Below are positions 1-12,924 of a stretch of 64,000 nt of DNA, one piece after another. Position 1 is the first letter of the stretch. Every line of letters begins with the position of its first letter. Source of the DNA: Fulvia fulva (lineage: Eukaryota; Ascomycota; Dothideomycetes; Mycosphaerellales; Mycosphaerellaceae); NCBI RefSeq assembly GCF_020509005.1, contig NC_063024.1:1860001-1924000 (forward strand), in the 5' to 3' direction. The position numbers and the translations under genes are program-made. Under the pieces are notes generated by a model that ran no database searches, was not told the origin of the DNA, and saw only the letters and a program-made list of their open reading frames with translations.

Positions 1-3000
1 GTTTCTTAGAAGGGCGTATCGTACGGATGTTCTTCGTACTAAGGAACACCTAATTGCCTACCTTATAGTCGGGCGAGATACGGCGATATCGATTAGCGGC
101 CTTAGCTTATTAGGCTTAGGACATTCTTATATTCTCTTAGAGGAACTATTGTAGCTCGTAAAGGCGTCGGGCGAATACTTCGGCGGATTTGCTATCGAGT
201 CGCTAAAGAGTCGTTATCTAGCGGCGATCCCTACCTACCTATAAGTCGATACGTTCCGTAAACTCGGGGTTATATCTAAGGTTTACGTAGAAAGGTAAGA
301 TACCGGTAGTCTCTAATACGTAGTTATTAATATCAAACTGAGCTAGGTATAGCTATTTAGCCTAGTCGCTCTATACCTTATTAACGTAGGCGCGTAAGTA
401 CTATTCTATATTCTAATTAGTACGCTTAGACTGACCGTCCGTCTCGGGGTAATATAATGAACTTAGCTTACGTTAAATCCGTAGTATCTTATATAGCTAC
501 TTCTAGAAAGTTACGATAAACTGTTTCCCTCTATTAGAGGTAATCGTATCCGGGAGCCTACGTCGACTAAATACGTACTTTAAGAACAGGCGCGCTACAT
601 TCTTCGCTATTATAGCTCTAATAGGAATAAGTTCTACTTCTTTTGTTAGGCGGTCCGTAACGGTTATAATGTTATTATAAGTTATGCCGTCTAGTTTACT
701 ATCTAGTAAGTCTACTACAAAGTCGACTAATATATAGCGCTAAGGTCGTTCTAGTATAGAAAGTGGATGTAATAATCTAGGTAGCTAGGTATATAGAGAT
801 TTCGTCGTACGGTATACTCGGCAATTTACGGTATATCTACGTACTAATCTTACTAAGCTAGGCCAGTAAAATTCACGTGCTACGAGCTTATATATACGGG
901 CTCTACTAGGATAGCCTACTACTAGTACGTCGTAGTTTATCTTCACTATTCGAGTCCGTAGCTTCTAGTTATCCGGTACCTATAAGCTCTAGTTACCGTA
1001 CTAATTACGGACGTAGAGTATGTCTCCTTCTACCTCGTAGTATACTAGGTGTACCTTCGCCTTTTAAAGAAGTAGCGGGATTGCGTTACCTTTCTATAGC
1101 ATCTTGATTACTACCTTAAGCTCCTAGTCTACGGCGTACGCTATTACTATTCGATACTCGAGTTTAGCCTCGTAATTAGCCTCTATCGTAGGCTTCGATA
1201 CGGTAGTAGCTTCTACCGGTATAGCGGCTTCGGCTAGTATAAATTCTGTTGCTTCTAGGTTTAGCGGAGTTTCCGTCTCTTTAGTAATATCCTCTACGGT
1301 TACGCGTATAGAGTCGATCTTAAGGAATCGCTTAGGCGGTAGTAACGTCTAGTACTAATACTAATTACGCGGATCGTCTACCCCCTACGGAAGGTCCTAG
1401 CTACGTCTCGTTAGACTATCTGGCTTTATACCTTAAACACCGGGCCTATAGACGATACGGAAGTTAAACTAAGAGAGGAACTTAGCCTATCTCGCCTAAC
1501 GTCGATTAAGCTACTTTGTCGTTATAAAGTACTCTAGGTTCTTGTGATCTATAAACACTTTGACCGGTTCAATAGTGTTATTATCTACTTTATAGGCCAA
1601 TTTAGGCCTCTACTCTTCAAACGCCTTAATGATAGCTAATAGCTCCTTATTATAGATCTTATAGTTATACTCTTATAGACTTAACTTCTTAGAGTAAAAC
1701 GCTACCGGGTATAGGACGCCTTCTTCGTTATGTTAGGAGAGGACGCCGGTATTAACGAAATCCGAGGAGTCCGTCTTAACGACTATCTGCCTCCCCGGTA
1801 CGTAATGTACTAATATGCCCGCTTTACTAAATACTGCCTTCAATACGTCAAACGCCTTCTAGTACCCTAGTGTCTAATCGATTCTTCTGTTCTTATAGTT
1901 ACTAGGGCTATCGGACTTGGTCAAGTTAGTTAGCGGCAATATAAGTCGCGAGAACGCTTCGATAAACTGTCTATAGAAGTTAGCGAAGCCTAGGAACGCT
2001 TACCTATCCTTTAGGTTAGTTAGAGCCTCCTAGCTTTAGATATATTCTAGCTTGTCGGGGTCCATTTCAATACCTTCTAGCGTAATAATTAGGCCTAGGT
2101 ATTTGACTCTCTACTAATAGATTTCGCATTTGTCAATATCTACGGTTAACCCGGTATCGCGTAGTTTTGTCAAAACCTTCGTTACGTTCTTAATATACTC
2201 TTCGAGTATGTCGCTAAAAATCAGTATATTATCTAGGTATACCGATACGAAGTCGTCAAGGTGTTCCTATAACACACTATTAATATATAACTAAAACGAT
2301 ACCGGGCCGTTATATAGACTAAACGGCAAGACTAGACATTCGTATACTCCGTACCGCGTAGCGAACGCTATTAGCTATTTATGCCCCTCGGTAATACGAA
2401 GCTTATTAAAGGCTACGGCGATGTCTAGCTTCGTGAAGTACCTCTTACTATACATCCTATTAAGGGTTTCCTAGATCAAAGGTATAGGGTACTTATTCTT
2501 AATAGTTATTACATTTAGCCCTCGATAGTTAATATATACTCGGAGTCCTCCTCCTAGCTTACGTACTACTAGAATAGGAGCTAGGGACTAGCTTGTCTTC
2601 TAACTAGCCTTACGGACTTTCCCTTCGCTCTCCTACTTAGTGACCTATTTCTACTTCATTCTCTTACGGTACAAGCCTATAGGGTTTGCGGTAAGGAGGC
2701 TCTTATAGGCCGTCGGGCTTAATATAGATTTTATAGTCAATGCCCGGCCTATAAGGCGGGAGCCCTTTATAGTATTTAGCTAAGAACGCGTCCGTAATAT
2801 AATAGTACTCGGGCGGAAGCTTCTCCTTCGGGTTATAGTTAAATTGCTTATTTAGGAACCGATTAGGGTCGTTAGCTAACATTACGCTTAGCTTCAACTC
2901 GCCGTTACTACCCGTTTCGCTAGACTCGTTACTAGTAGGTAGAATATAGAAGTACTCGGCCCTAGGCCGGTACGTATACATCTCCTAAGCGTAACGACTA

Positions 3001-3640
3001 ACGCCTTAACAGTCCACTTTCTTATCGTCGTCTATATATAAGGACGAGACGTTCAACTCCGCCCCTCCTACCGTAAATCCTAGCGACTCCCTAGTAAAGG
3101 GCTCTAGTCCGTATTTCGTACGTTACCGGTATTAGTAGTTTAGGGACTAAACTATTATCGAAGTCTTCCTACGAAGATAGTAACTAAAGCAGTAGTCTGA
3201 TCTAAGGGCCACTTTGCCGGTTTCCTAGAAGATATTAGGGTTATACTAGCTTAACTAAGGTAGGCCGAGGACGACCTTGTATTCGAGGTCGGTCACGTAG
3301 CACATCATTTGCTCGTAATAATGACCGCCGATAATAACGTCGACTAGGGCTACGTGTGTAATACGTCTAGTACTCGCCTTCCTATCGCCTAGTATTAAGT
3401 TCTTACTCTAAACTAGGTGTATTAGAGGGATGTTATGTTTACGTATATATTTCTAATCGAGAAAGAGAGAGGTTAAAGCAGAATCTAGTAGGCCTCGTAC
3501 CTTTCCATTTTATATTATTATAGGTAGTACTATATAAGGGTATATATCCGGTAACTATAGTTCTAATATATAGGCCGATATCTTAAGTTCTCCGCTATAG
3601 TCCGTCTCTTACATTCTACGCCTCTCGATCTTATACTCTT
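1..3640 (-). pseudogene. Gypsy-1 pol (protease, RT, RNase H, integrase), RIP-degraded
   Basis: Read on the minus strand, this translates as a Ty3/gypsy pol broken by many TAG/TAA codons. The longest clear stretch (2981-2703) is the region before the RT, with the motif YRPRAEYFYI. The RT catalytic box reads YLDN instead of YLDD at 2239-2225, a change explained by C-to-T on the opposite strand in a CpA context. RNase H and integrase-like sequence follow toward base 1, where the window cuts the element. The same family occurs at 13595-21341 on the plus strand, with the same pre-RT segment and a chromodomain, so this is probably also a chromovirus. The broken frames and lost aspartate argue against any activity. 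Confidence 0.85.
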
Positions 3641-5570
3641 TCTAATTCTTGTTCTAACTACTGTCTACTATACTTAGGTAGTAGCCCCGGTATTTCCCTA
3701 CTCGGTAGCGAGGGCGCTTAAGTTCGGAGTTACGTTACGTAGTCGAGGTAGGCGGTAGTCGCCGTCGTAGCCGTACATCTCGTACTCGGGGTTACTAGTA
3801 ATATATAGTCCGGTATAGTAACGGAAGCACTTACCCTACTTCTTTAGATCTTCGCGACCCTCGCGGTTAAGCGGTAGTAGATTCTAAAGGTATGCTAGTA
3901 AGTCTTCCTTCTTCTTAATACCTAAGTACTATAGTAGGCGCTATACGATCGCGCCGGTCGCGCTAGCTACGGTAGCTATAGTAGTTATTACGTTACTAGT
4001 AGGGCCTCGGTTCTAGTTACCTCCTCCGCCGCTACTACGAGGGCGGTTATTGTCCTACTAAGGGTATAGCTACTCGGTCTCGTAAAAGGTCTCGTCTAAC
4101 TCGGTACACTCCTTAATAACATCCTATATACTATCTAGGCGACGGTTAACCTCTCGGTCGCCGAATGTCTTAACGAAGTACTTACGGTTTAGGCGGTTAC
4201 GGAAAAGTATTAGCTCGGTATTATCCCCCTAGTCTATCTAGGTACGTAACTTCGAGTAACGTACGAAGAATACGACAAAGGATTCCTTCTACTACTACTT
4301 ATAGGTTATAATATTGACTATAGCCTTTATAGCTTCGTTCCGGGTACCGTACTAACGAGTTATCTAGTCTAGTAGCTCCTTACCGGTACTAAACTTATTA
4401 TATAACTAATGTCCTAGGATAGGGATGCGTAGATTAATAGTAGTCTAGACTTTACTATTAGTCTATCTATATAGGAAGCGGAGGGCATCCTACTTAGTAC
4501 GGAAGGTCGCTACTATAAGCTTTAGTAGGATACTCGTATACTAACTATCGAAAGATAGGTCGGCATCGTTCTTGAACTTCTTAGGATCTAGTACTCCCTT
4601 ACCGATCTCTATACTACGCTCTAAGGTGCGGTCAATATTAATAAGACGCTCGGCGAGGTCTACTAGTAGTGTCTATATACAATTAGTACGTCCTCCTCTA
4701 GTACGTACCGTCTCTTAGCGCTAGTTACGGCGGCGATTATCGCGGCCTCGATCCTTATCCTTGTCGCTACGGCCTAGGCCGTCATCATTATCGTTATCTC
4801 TACTACTACCCCTACCGCCCCCGGTAGCGGCTTTACGATATATACGCTAAAGCTTCTCGAGGGAGGTCTCTCGCGGGTAAGAGCGCGAGCGTAACGGACT
4901 ACGGCCTCGACGCCTATTACCGTTAGTAGTGTTGTCCTCTATAGCTTAGAGTCGAGTCTTTAAGTCATCGATCTCCTTCTATAACGCCTAGTTTATACTC
5001 TTAGCATCTTATGCCTTCTTCTTCTCCTTTTCGCTAAGATTATAAAATTGCTTATATAGATCATTAGCTTGCTTATACTTGTCCTAGACCTCCTTTATCT
5101 TAGCTAGGTCTAGTACGTTCTTAAGATCCTATACTATCTTCTATAAGGCGGACTTCTCGGTTCTAAGCATCTAGTAGATACGGTCGTATTCGGCGTAGAG
5201 ATTGCGGTACTAGTCGTTCTAGAGGGCGTTTATATGTTATAAGACGTCGACTTACTTAGTAGCGGTCTACGCGGTATTAAATCCTCGTAGGATAAAGTCG
5301 TATAAGGTCTTAGGATAGTCTCGGACTAACTCGGCGAGGTCGTTCGCGTCGACGTTCTAGAAATCGCTAGCGGCGATATATTCGGCTTCGTAGAGGGAGT
5401 AGTAAATAGGTAGTATGTCGTCGCTACCCTTCTCCTAGTACTCCTTTGGCTCGTAGAGTTCTATAAAGTTAATAGCGCCTCTCTATTCCCTATTAAGTAC
5501 CTTCTCCTATACTATATCTAACTCCTACTAAAGAGCGACGCCGGTATTAATCGTAACACGCCGGTCGTTA
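3640..5570 (-). pseudogene. Gypsy-1 gag, RIP-degraded
   Basis: The minus strand carries a gag-like frame upstream of the pol at 1-3640. In order, it has a charged, probably coiled-coil segment (EKEKKKA), an Arg/Gly/Asp-rich low-complexity linker, and a retrotransposon gag core with the landmarks NIDRTLE, FKNDADLSFDS and LILFRNRLNRKYFVKTFGDR. The plus-strand element at 13597-15000 carries the same landmarks in the same order, which confirms the family. Stops are TAG or TAA, mostly where Gln or Trp is expected. Exact ends cannot be fixed because start and stop codons are themselves mutated. Confidence 0.8.
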
Positions 5571-5871
5571 TCTTAAGTCTAGGACTATAGAAAAGATAAG
5601 AGATCTAGGAAAAGAGATGTGCGCTTACCTAAGGGCTTTACCGGTAGTAGCATACCGTTCTAGGTCTATAAGTCCTACTAACTCGTTATAGTATAGTTGT
5701 TAACGCGACCTGTCGCTATCGCTAAGGTCTTTACGGCGTTGACTTCCCTAGGTATCTACGTACTTAGCGCCTTACCGTATTCTACTACCCGCTCGTAGTC
5801 GCGTGTTCTTTAGTTCTATAAGTCTATTCCTATTGTTACGCGTCCCTTACCTAGATCCGTAATCTAGGTAG

Positions 5872-6070
5872 GTAGGTAGAACAAACTATAAGGGCGCGCG
5901 TACTATAGGGTCTAAGAGAGATAGTTATTATTCTACGAAGCTACGAAAGAGGAGCGCGAGGCGCGGCGAAGTTATAAAGTAAAGTTAAGCCGCGCTAACC
6001 CGATACGGAAGGTCCGCGGCTTAGCCGGGCCGACGTAGCTATAGTAGGGGGTCGCGGGCTACCCGTAATA
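5872..6070 (-). repeat. Gypsy-1 5' LTR (TATTACGGG family)
   Basis: Read on the minus strand, the repeat starts at 6070 with TATTACGGG (TGTTACGGG before RIP). It runs through the conserved block with CCGCGGACCTTCCGTAT and CGCGCCTCGCGCTCCTCTTT to about 5872. The same block occurs on the plus strand at 21147-21341 and 32454-32640, each just after a polypurine tract. The gag begins downstream on the minus strand, so this is the 5' LTR. The inner end is approximate, since TG and CA termini are mutated. Confidence 0.8.
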
Positions 6071-7717
6071 GACATTTATAACAAAGAGCTACTAGCTATT
6101 ATTAAGGCGTTAGAGGAATAGTAACCGGAACTTATCGGCGCTATAGACGATAAGCTAGTTCGGGTACTTACCGATCACCGTAATCTTAAGTACTTTATAA
6201 CTACTAAGTAGCTTAACCGGCGCTAGGTACGCTAGGCTAAGTTCCTATCCTAGTTTAACTTTAGGATTACCTATCGCCCGGGCGCCTAAGGAACGAAACT
6301 AGATAGTCTTACCCGTTACTCTTAGGACATACCGGCGGGGATAGATAATACTAGAACGTAGTATTAATAATAGACTATTCTAAAACCCTATAACCTAGAC
6401 ATTATTACATAGTTCGCTATATAAGTATAGGACGACCTACTAATAAACTATTAAGTACTATTAATTTGCGACTCGGACGATAAAGAAGAAGACTACTATA
6501 CTAGCGATGTCGCTACCCCCCCGCGATTAACCCGCGTCGCCTAGCGAGACGTAATATAGCCGTTACTCGAACTAAACGACGCCGAGGTAGGTAGTAACGT
6601 CGACTCGGAACTAGATAGTAAAGTCCTAGTCGAAGAGACGCCTAGTAACGAGTAACCTGTCGAAGGAAGTATAGAGCCGTTAGACGAACCTACGCTACTA
6701 GAGGAACGGGAGTAAACGGAGTTATATAAAGAAGAACTATATATAGAAGTATATAATAGCCGGTATATAACGATACGTATACTTAAGCTAAAGTCCGATC
6801 TCTAGTAAGGAATCGCTAACGTATAGCTATAATAATAGAAGATCGCCGTATTAGATTACGAAATTATCGCGGATCGACTATACGTCGACAAAGCCTTATA
6901 TATCCTAGCCTTTTAGTACCTACGTACCCGGATAGTACGTAAATACTATAATAGTAGAGTAGCTAGCTACTAAGGTATAGTAAGGACTTTTAACCTACTA
7001 TAGAGGCAAAACCTCTTCTAGCCTAGTATAGTAAGTAACGTCGTAAGATACGTACGATACTGCCTAATATATAGGCGCTCGACTCTATTAAGACTAATAA
7101 AGTAAGGAACCCTATCCCTATACTATACGCCCGGGTACGAATAGAAGTATATCGCCGTAGACTTTATCGTTAACCTACCCGCTAGTAAAGATCCCGATCC
7201 TAGACTAATCTATAAATATATTATAATAGTTACCGATATACTAACTAAACGCGTACGGCTACTCCCTACTAATGACTTAAACGCTAAGTACGCCGCTACC
7301 TTGTTCTATAAGTATATATTCCCTATATACGGCCTACCGGAGGTAGTCGTAAGCGATAGAGGCACGTAATTTGTTAGCGCGCTCTTCCGTAGACTCTACG
7401 TAAGGCTTAGTATCTACTAAAATCTTTCTATAGCCTTCTATATAGAAACGGATAGGCAATTAGAACGTATAAACTAAGTACTCGAATAGTATATCCGCGC
7501 CTATACTAACTATTAACAAGATAACTAGGTCGAGTTACTACCTAACGCCAAGTTCGCCCTTAATAATTACGAGTCTATAAGCACCGGAATGACTCTATTC
7601 TTCGCCGACTCTAGCCGCTACCCGTAGATAGAGTTTAGTAGTCTAGCTAAACTATAAGTTATAGCTCGGAAAGTACCTAATGTCGAGGCCGCTAACGCGT
7701 TAGTTAATAATATATAA
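6071..7717 (+). pseudogene. Gypsy-2 RNase H and integrase fragment, RIP-degraded
   Basis: The fragment opens inside the RNase H domain (DIYNKELLAIIKALEE, then VLTDHRNLKYF). It continues through an integrase zinc-binding region into the catalytic core. Core landmarks are AVDFIVNLP (first Asp, near 7155), VVSDRGT followed by a stop and FVS (second Asp, near 7355) and YIETDRQ (Glu side, near 7445). TAG codons stand for Gln/Trp throughout. No chromodomain is seen before the copia LTR at 7718. The left edge coincides with the end of the gypsy-1 LTR, so gypsy-1 probably inserted into this older element and its RT lies left of the window. Confidence 0.8.
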
Positions 7718-7951
7718 TGTTAAGAATATATAGGCCGTAGGACAAGTATTTAGGTATAGATGTGTTATGTGACTAGATCACGTGACTAGGGTTTACTAGC
7801 CTATAGGCTAGTAAATATCCGGACACCTAGTATCTACCTATACTAATACTAGCGATACTATATATAGATATACGCTATCCTATTAGGTCCTTCTTTGTCT
7901 TTCGTATAATCCGCCGTCTTCTACTACTACGTAACTCGTACCTATTTAATA
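7718..7951 (+). repeat. Copia-1 5' LTR
   Basis: A 234-bp repeat from TGTTAAGAATATATAGG to CCTATTTAATA. It matches the LTR split between 58935-59089 and 61134-61226. Its last bases are the reverse complement of the edge of the copia-2 LTRs, so these copia elements are related. It contains GATCACGTGAC, a CACGTG E-box-like palindrome that the copia-3 copy also keeps. A primer-binding-site-like sequence follows at once. Confidence 0.85.
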
Positions 7952-7968
7952 GATTATAAGCCCGGGTT
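7952..7968 (+). promoter_or_regulatory. Copia-1 primer binding site (half-tRNA type)
   Basis: The sequence gattataagcccgggtt directly abuts the 5' LTR. Copia-3 has ggttataagcccgggtt at the same place (61227), and copia-2 has ggttacaagcccgggtt in element orientation (38215-38199). It matches a tRNA anticodon stem-loop rather than a 3' acceptor end, as expected for half-tRNA priming in some copia elements. RIP makes the anticodon ambiguous. Confidence 0.5.
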
Positions 7969-10900
7969 AGTAACTCGGTATTTCACCCTCGACAAAGTCG
8001 TATTAGAGTTATTCCTCTTTAGAACAAAAGGAAGGTAGACTAGAGGCCGTACCCGCCTTATATAGGAAGCTATAGCCGTGCTATAGGTATATATAAGACG
8101 TAAAAGAGCCTAGTAAGGCACTGTTAGACTCCGAGTTAGAGAGCCTATACTAATACCTTAGACAAGTAGGCGAGCTTACTAAGAAGAGTCGCTCTCCGGA
8201 CATCGCGTTCGTATCGACTAACTGTTTATTCTAAGAGAGCCGTAGTGTCTTAGAAACCCCCTCTACTAAGAGAGTTACGATAGAGTGTCTTAGTACTAAT
8301 ACGATCCTTACCGACCGACTTTCCTCCTCTTCCTAGCGGATAGCTATCCTCTCCGCTATCAACCTCGCGTTCGGTTTATCCTATTTCGATCCGATCCGAT
8401 CGCGTACGACCGAATATATCCTTTTACCTAAGGGTAGCTAACCTGTCCCTTAACTTATAAAGAATAGAGAACGAGACTAGGTTTATAAGAAAGAGAGTAG
8501 CACCTGTTCTAATAAGAGAGAACTACGAAACATAGTTCAAGCTGACAAGAATACACCTAGTATTAAAGCAGGTTGACTAGGTCGTCGAAGACATTATTAC
8601 GGACATTCCCGCTATAACCCTATCTATAGCGACACCCTCTATATTATCGGAGTCATCCCTTCCTTTAGATTAAGCGATAAGGAAGGCATCGTACAGACGG
8701 TACAATGTAACGGCCCTATATAAGATATATATCTGTCTGTCGATAGATGACTAAGAGATAATATACGAGATCCGGTATACGAAGGAGTTATAGGAATAGG
8801 CTAAAGCCAAATATAAGAGAAGACTTCTCGCTACTAGAAGAAGTTTACTTTAGCAATACACTAATTTCGTGATAACAAAGGACTAGTTAATAGATAACGC
8901 CTAGTAGGAGCTTAGCTCAATTGTAAGGAGGGCTGTTTTAATCTCGCCTTAGTTCTAAGACATTAAGACTAAGGACAGAAAGATCTAGTAACTCTTAGTA
9001 GCTCTACTAGACTCATTTAGCTCAATTCGCGATACAATTAATACCTAGGTGAATCTCTTACTACAAGACATTCTTGTAATTCTTAGGGAGAAGTAAGAAT
9101 TAATGATTTATTAAGGGATAGCTATGTTCGCTAAGAAGGGTTTCTAGGGCAAGCTTACGTACCATCTCTATAATAGTGACCATTTTTTAAGCAAGTGCCC
9201 ACACCTTTCTGTAGCTTAGTAGGCTATTAGGAACAAGGACAAACTAGCTAGGGTTACCTACCCTACTAAGAGACAACCGTTACTACCTCGTAGGAGGTCA
9301 TTATCACTAAACCTTCGTGATGTCCTTAAGGTGATAACGGACCTTATAAAGTAGATAAAGGAGAGCCGTAAGCCAAAGGCCTCCTCTAGTAAGCCTATAA
9401 GGGCCTATACGACCTAGGAAGACGTATCAGACCCTAAGATACTATTAGAAGATAATGATGTTGATGAGGTTGCCTATTCTACTATAGAAGCCAAAGGTAA
9501 GTACCCCTCGTCCGAGTAGTTGCTTGACTCTTATATATCATTATATATAACTGACTAAGATTCACTATTTAGGACACTAAAGCCTCTTCAAAAGAGGAAG
9601 TAGATCAAGGTTAGGGGTGGCTATCTACAAGCTATATATATAGGAAGTGTAGTAATAGGTAGTCCTTCTAGAAAGCAAATTGTCTTAGAAAATGTCCTAT
9701 TTGTTCCTAGCCTTAGAGTTAGTCTTGTTTCGTAGAATTAGTTTAGCTAATAGTTTGCTATCTAACTACCTAGTTCCACCCTAAAATCCTTGTCTAGTAA
9801 ACCCGTTGTCTAGACTAAACTTTAAGGAGGAGTACCGTTTATCTACTCGATCTCGGAAACTCTTAAGCTATAGTATACTAGCATACTCTCTTAAGAACGT
9901 AACGGTACCGCTATAGCTAATACTAAGTCCGAAGATCAGTAGGAGCTATAGTATAGAAGATATGTACACCTTGGCAAGGGACTGCTATAAAACCTATATA
10001 GAGTCACTAATAAGAAAGATCCTATTCCTATTCCTTCTAAACACTAGAATTGCAAGGTCTGCTCCCTTATAAACATAAGGAAGTTTAAAGGACCTACTAT
10101 AGAGAGGAAAGGGGAGAGGCTGGCACTTATCTCTATTAACATCTATAGGCCTTTTTAGGGCGTAGTCTCTAGGCTAGGATACAAATATTAGCTTAAGATT
10201 GTAGACAACTTCTCTAGGAAGAAGTAGGTAATCCCTTTGAAGGCTAGGAGCGACGCTCCTATAGCCCTACGGGATTGAAAGGTCTAGGCAGAACGGTAGT
10301 CAAGGTGCTTTCTATCTACGATCCGTAGTAATAGTACAAAGGAAATTCTCGCCTTACGAAAAGAGTAGGAGAAGGAGTTTAGCACTTAGATAGACAGAAC
10401 TAATGCCTATAACTCTCTTCAAACTAGACCTATAGAAAGGTCAATTTAAGCCTCTAAGAACACAGTCCGGGCTATACTTAAAGACTCTAGTATACTAGTT
10501 AAGTTCTGGCTAGAAGCTTTATAAGCACAGACTATAATGAGAAACAGACTGCCTAATAGTCCGATCATTAATAGTATTACTCTTTTACTAGAAGAAGCCT
10601 TTACTAGCTAAGTACCGTTAGTCGACTATTTCCGCGTCTAGGGATATAAAGCTATAGTCTATATAGACCTAAGAGCCTAACCTTAAGGCTTAAGGAGAGA
10701 CAAGTTGATAAACCGAGGAAAAGAAGCCGTATTTATAGGCTACTTAGAAAACACTACAAAACAATAGCTGTTCTAGGATCCCGATATAAAAGCTATAAAA
10801 GCGTATAGTCACGTCGACTAGTTTAAGAATAAGAAGGGGGGAGATATAGATCTTAGTATCACCTTTACTAACTAGCCGAGTCGAGCGCTATAGCGCAATC

Positions 10901-12311
10901 CTATTAGGAGGAAGCCCTTTAGGGCGAAATTTTCCGATAGGGGATTATTAGAGACACCGTTACGAAGGCTAGGAGAAGATATTAAGGCGGTTTTAACACT
11001 GTCGAAGGCCGATAACGGTAGATCTATACAGAACCTACCCAAGTCATTAACACTATAGCAACCGCTGTTTATAAAACTTCCCCCTCCCCTAAAGGACATT
11101 AGGGAATACTAGAAGTTTAGAGATTATAGTACTCTAATAAAAGAAAAAGAAGATGTCGTTCAGTTCGACCTATCTAAACACCTAGCGCCACCTTAGGTTA
11201 TAGGCAACAAGAGGTCAAGGGGGGACGGAGATGATAACTCTTAAGAGTATAAGGCTAAACACTATAAGGCTCTTATCGCCTAGATGTTCTATCTAGACCC
11301 TATAATAAGCTAGGTAGAGGAGATTCTGAACGACGTAGAAGAATATATATTTGCTACTATTAGGCAGGCTATAGCCTATTAGCAGGAAGTGCCAATCCCA
11401 AAGTCCTATAAGGTAGCCGTAGGAGACCCTAAATAGGGACATATATAGAGAGAGGCAATCGAGAACGAACTTATTACCTTAGTAAGCAACAACACCTAGA
11501 AAGCAGTTGTACCGCTAAAGGGTACGAATCTAATTACTTCTAGGTAGGTCTTTAATGTGAAAAGAATGATTAGTAGAGCTATTAAGAAGTTTTAGGTAAG
11601 ACTAGTTATAAGCGGGTTTTTATAGAAATATAGGGTTAACTTTGAAGAGACCTTTATACCTACTATTAGACATAATACTCTCCGAGTATTTATAGCAGTA
11701 GTGTGTAAGAGAGATCTCGAGATGTACCTAGTAGATATGAATAATGCTTTTACCTAAAGTAGCCTTCTTAAAGACATCTATATAATCCTACCCCTAGGAG
11801 TTGAAGCACCTCTAAACATAGTGTTCAAGGTCCTACGAAGCCTTTATAGGCTTAAGTAAGCAGCTAGAGACTAGAACAAGCTCTGTGTTACGAAGCTAGA
11901 GAAGATTAGATTTACCTAGTCCTAGGTAGATCTATGCCTACTTATCTATACGGATAGAGACCTTATAGTCCTTACCTATATAGATGACATACATATTGTA
12001 GCTCCGAAGCTATTAGATATTTAGTGGTTTAAGGCTAAGCTTAGAAAAGTGTTTAAGATTAAAGATCTTAGTGAACCTACAAAGATCCTTAGAATAAGGA
12101 TTACAAGAGACAGGTCCTAAGGCACTTTAAAGCTTAATTAAGGATACTATGTCTACGCTAACTTAGCTAAGATGAACATAGCTAGAGAGAAGGCTACGCT
12201 AACCTACTTGCCTATAGAGAGCTACGAGCATTTAGTACCTACGGTACCTATAGATAAGAGGTGTAACAAACAGGATTACTAGAGCTATAATAGTACCTAG
12301 ATATAGCCAAT
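7969..12311 (+). pseudogene. Copia-1 gag-pol, RIP-degraded, 3' end lost
   Basis: A Ty1/copia polyprotein on the plus strand with very many TAG/TAA stops. The gag part ends with a broken CCHC knuckle (YNSDHFLSKCPHL near 9170-9205; the first cysteines read Tyr). A copia protease/pre-integrase segment follows (LENVLFVPSLRVSLVS near 9690). The integrase part has the landmark YKYxLKIVDNFSRKK near 10180-10225, and the RT keeps an intact YIDD box (11977-11988). The frame ends near 12311 just before the RNase H, and different DNA follows, so the 3' part and 3' LTR are lost. It is nearly collinear with copia-3, mostly differing by CpA/TpA changes. Confidence 0.85.
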
Positions 12312-12924
12312 TGTTATAGTCTCCCTACAGAGTATAAAGAAGGTAGGGACAGAAGAGCCTTAGAGTGCTTAGAAGTCGTTAAGAAGTGACAGTCTAGCTT
12401 AGTATGTAAGCGCTAAGAATTATATACCCCGTAATATTCACTATAGGACCTAGCCCTCTAAACTTACCCCTCTACTAAACCTTAATAGATTCACTTCGGC
12501 TCGTAACTATATAACTCACGGCACTCCCGCGAGTACCCGCGACTACGCTAGACCCTAGAAGAAGCACGTAGAAGACTCGGAACGTAGGGCAGGTTAGAAT
12601 AAGGCTTTGAGCAAAGCTACTAAGCGCGGCTTCGTACGGGTTAGCCCTATTAATACGGGGACACGCACTTACGAGGGTCGCGTATAAATATCTAGCCTTC
12701 CCTAGGCCTCTCTTACTTTCTTCGTCTTTCGTTTTATATAGCAATTATACTATACCCTTTATATCTACACTTCGTACCTATATTCTCGCTTTTACCCTTA
12801 CATCTTATAGGCTAGGCTCTCGCCCTAACATCACGAAAGACTAACAAACCGTTAACTACTCGAGTCATCCTTATAGGTGACTACGCTACCGATAGAGGTG
12901 TTAACCTCGACAACTATATTAAAC
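12312..12924. other. Unassigned LTR-like segment
   Basis: No protein match is visible on either strand; the 89-codon open frame on the minus strand here is probably chance. The segment starts TGTTATAG, has a TATA-like GCGTATAAATATC near 12690, a pyrimidine-rich stretch after it, and a possible end at CCCTTACA near 12807. This layout suits a gypsy 5' LTR and leader in front of the gag that resumes at 13597. No partner LTR of this sequence was found in the window, so the reading is tentative. Confidence 0.3.

Noticed and set aside
10872..11099. 75-codon open frame on the minus strand inside copia-1
   Set aside because: It lies antisense to the copia integrase-RT linker and is not kept in copia-4; a shadow frame.
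12475..12744. 89-codon open frame on the minus strand
   Set aside because: No recognisable motif, no homologous frame in the window, and the DNA has LTR-like features. Chance is the simplest explanation.
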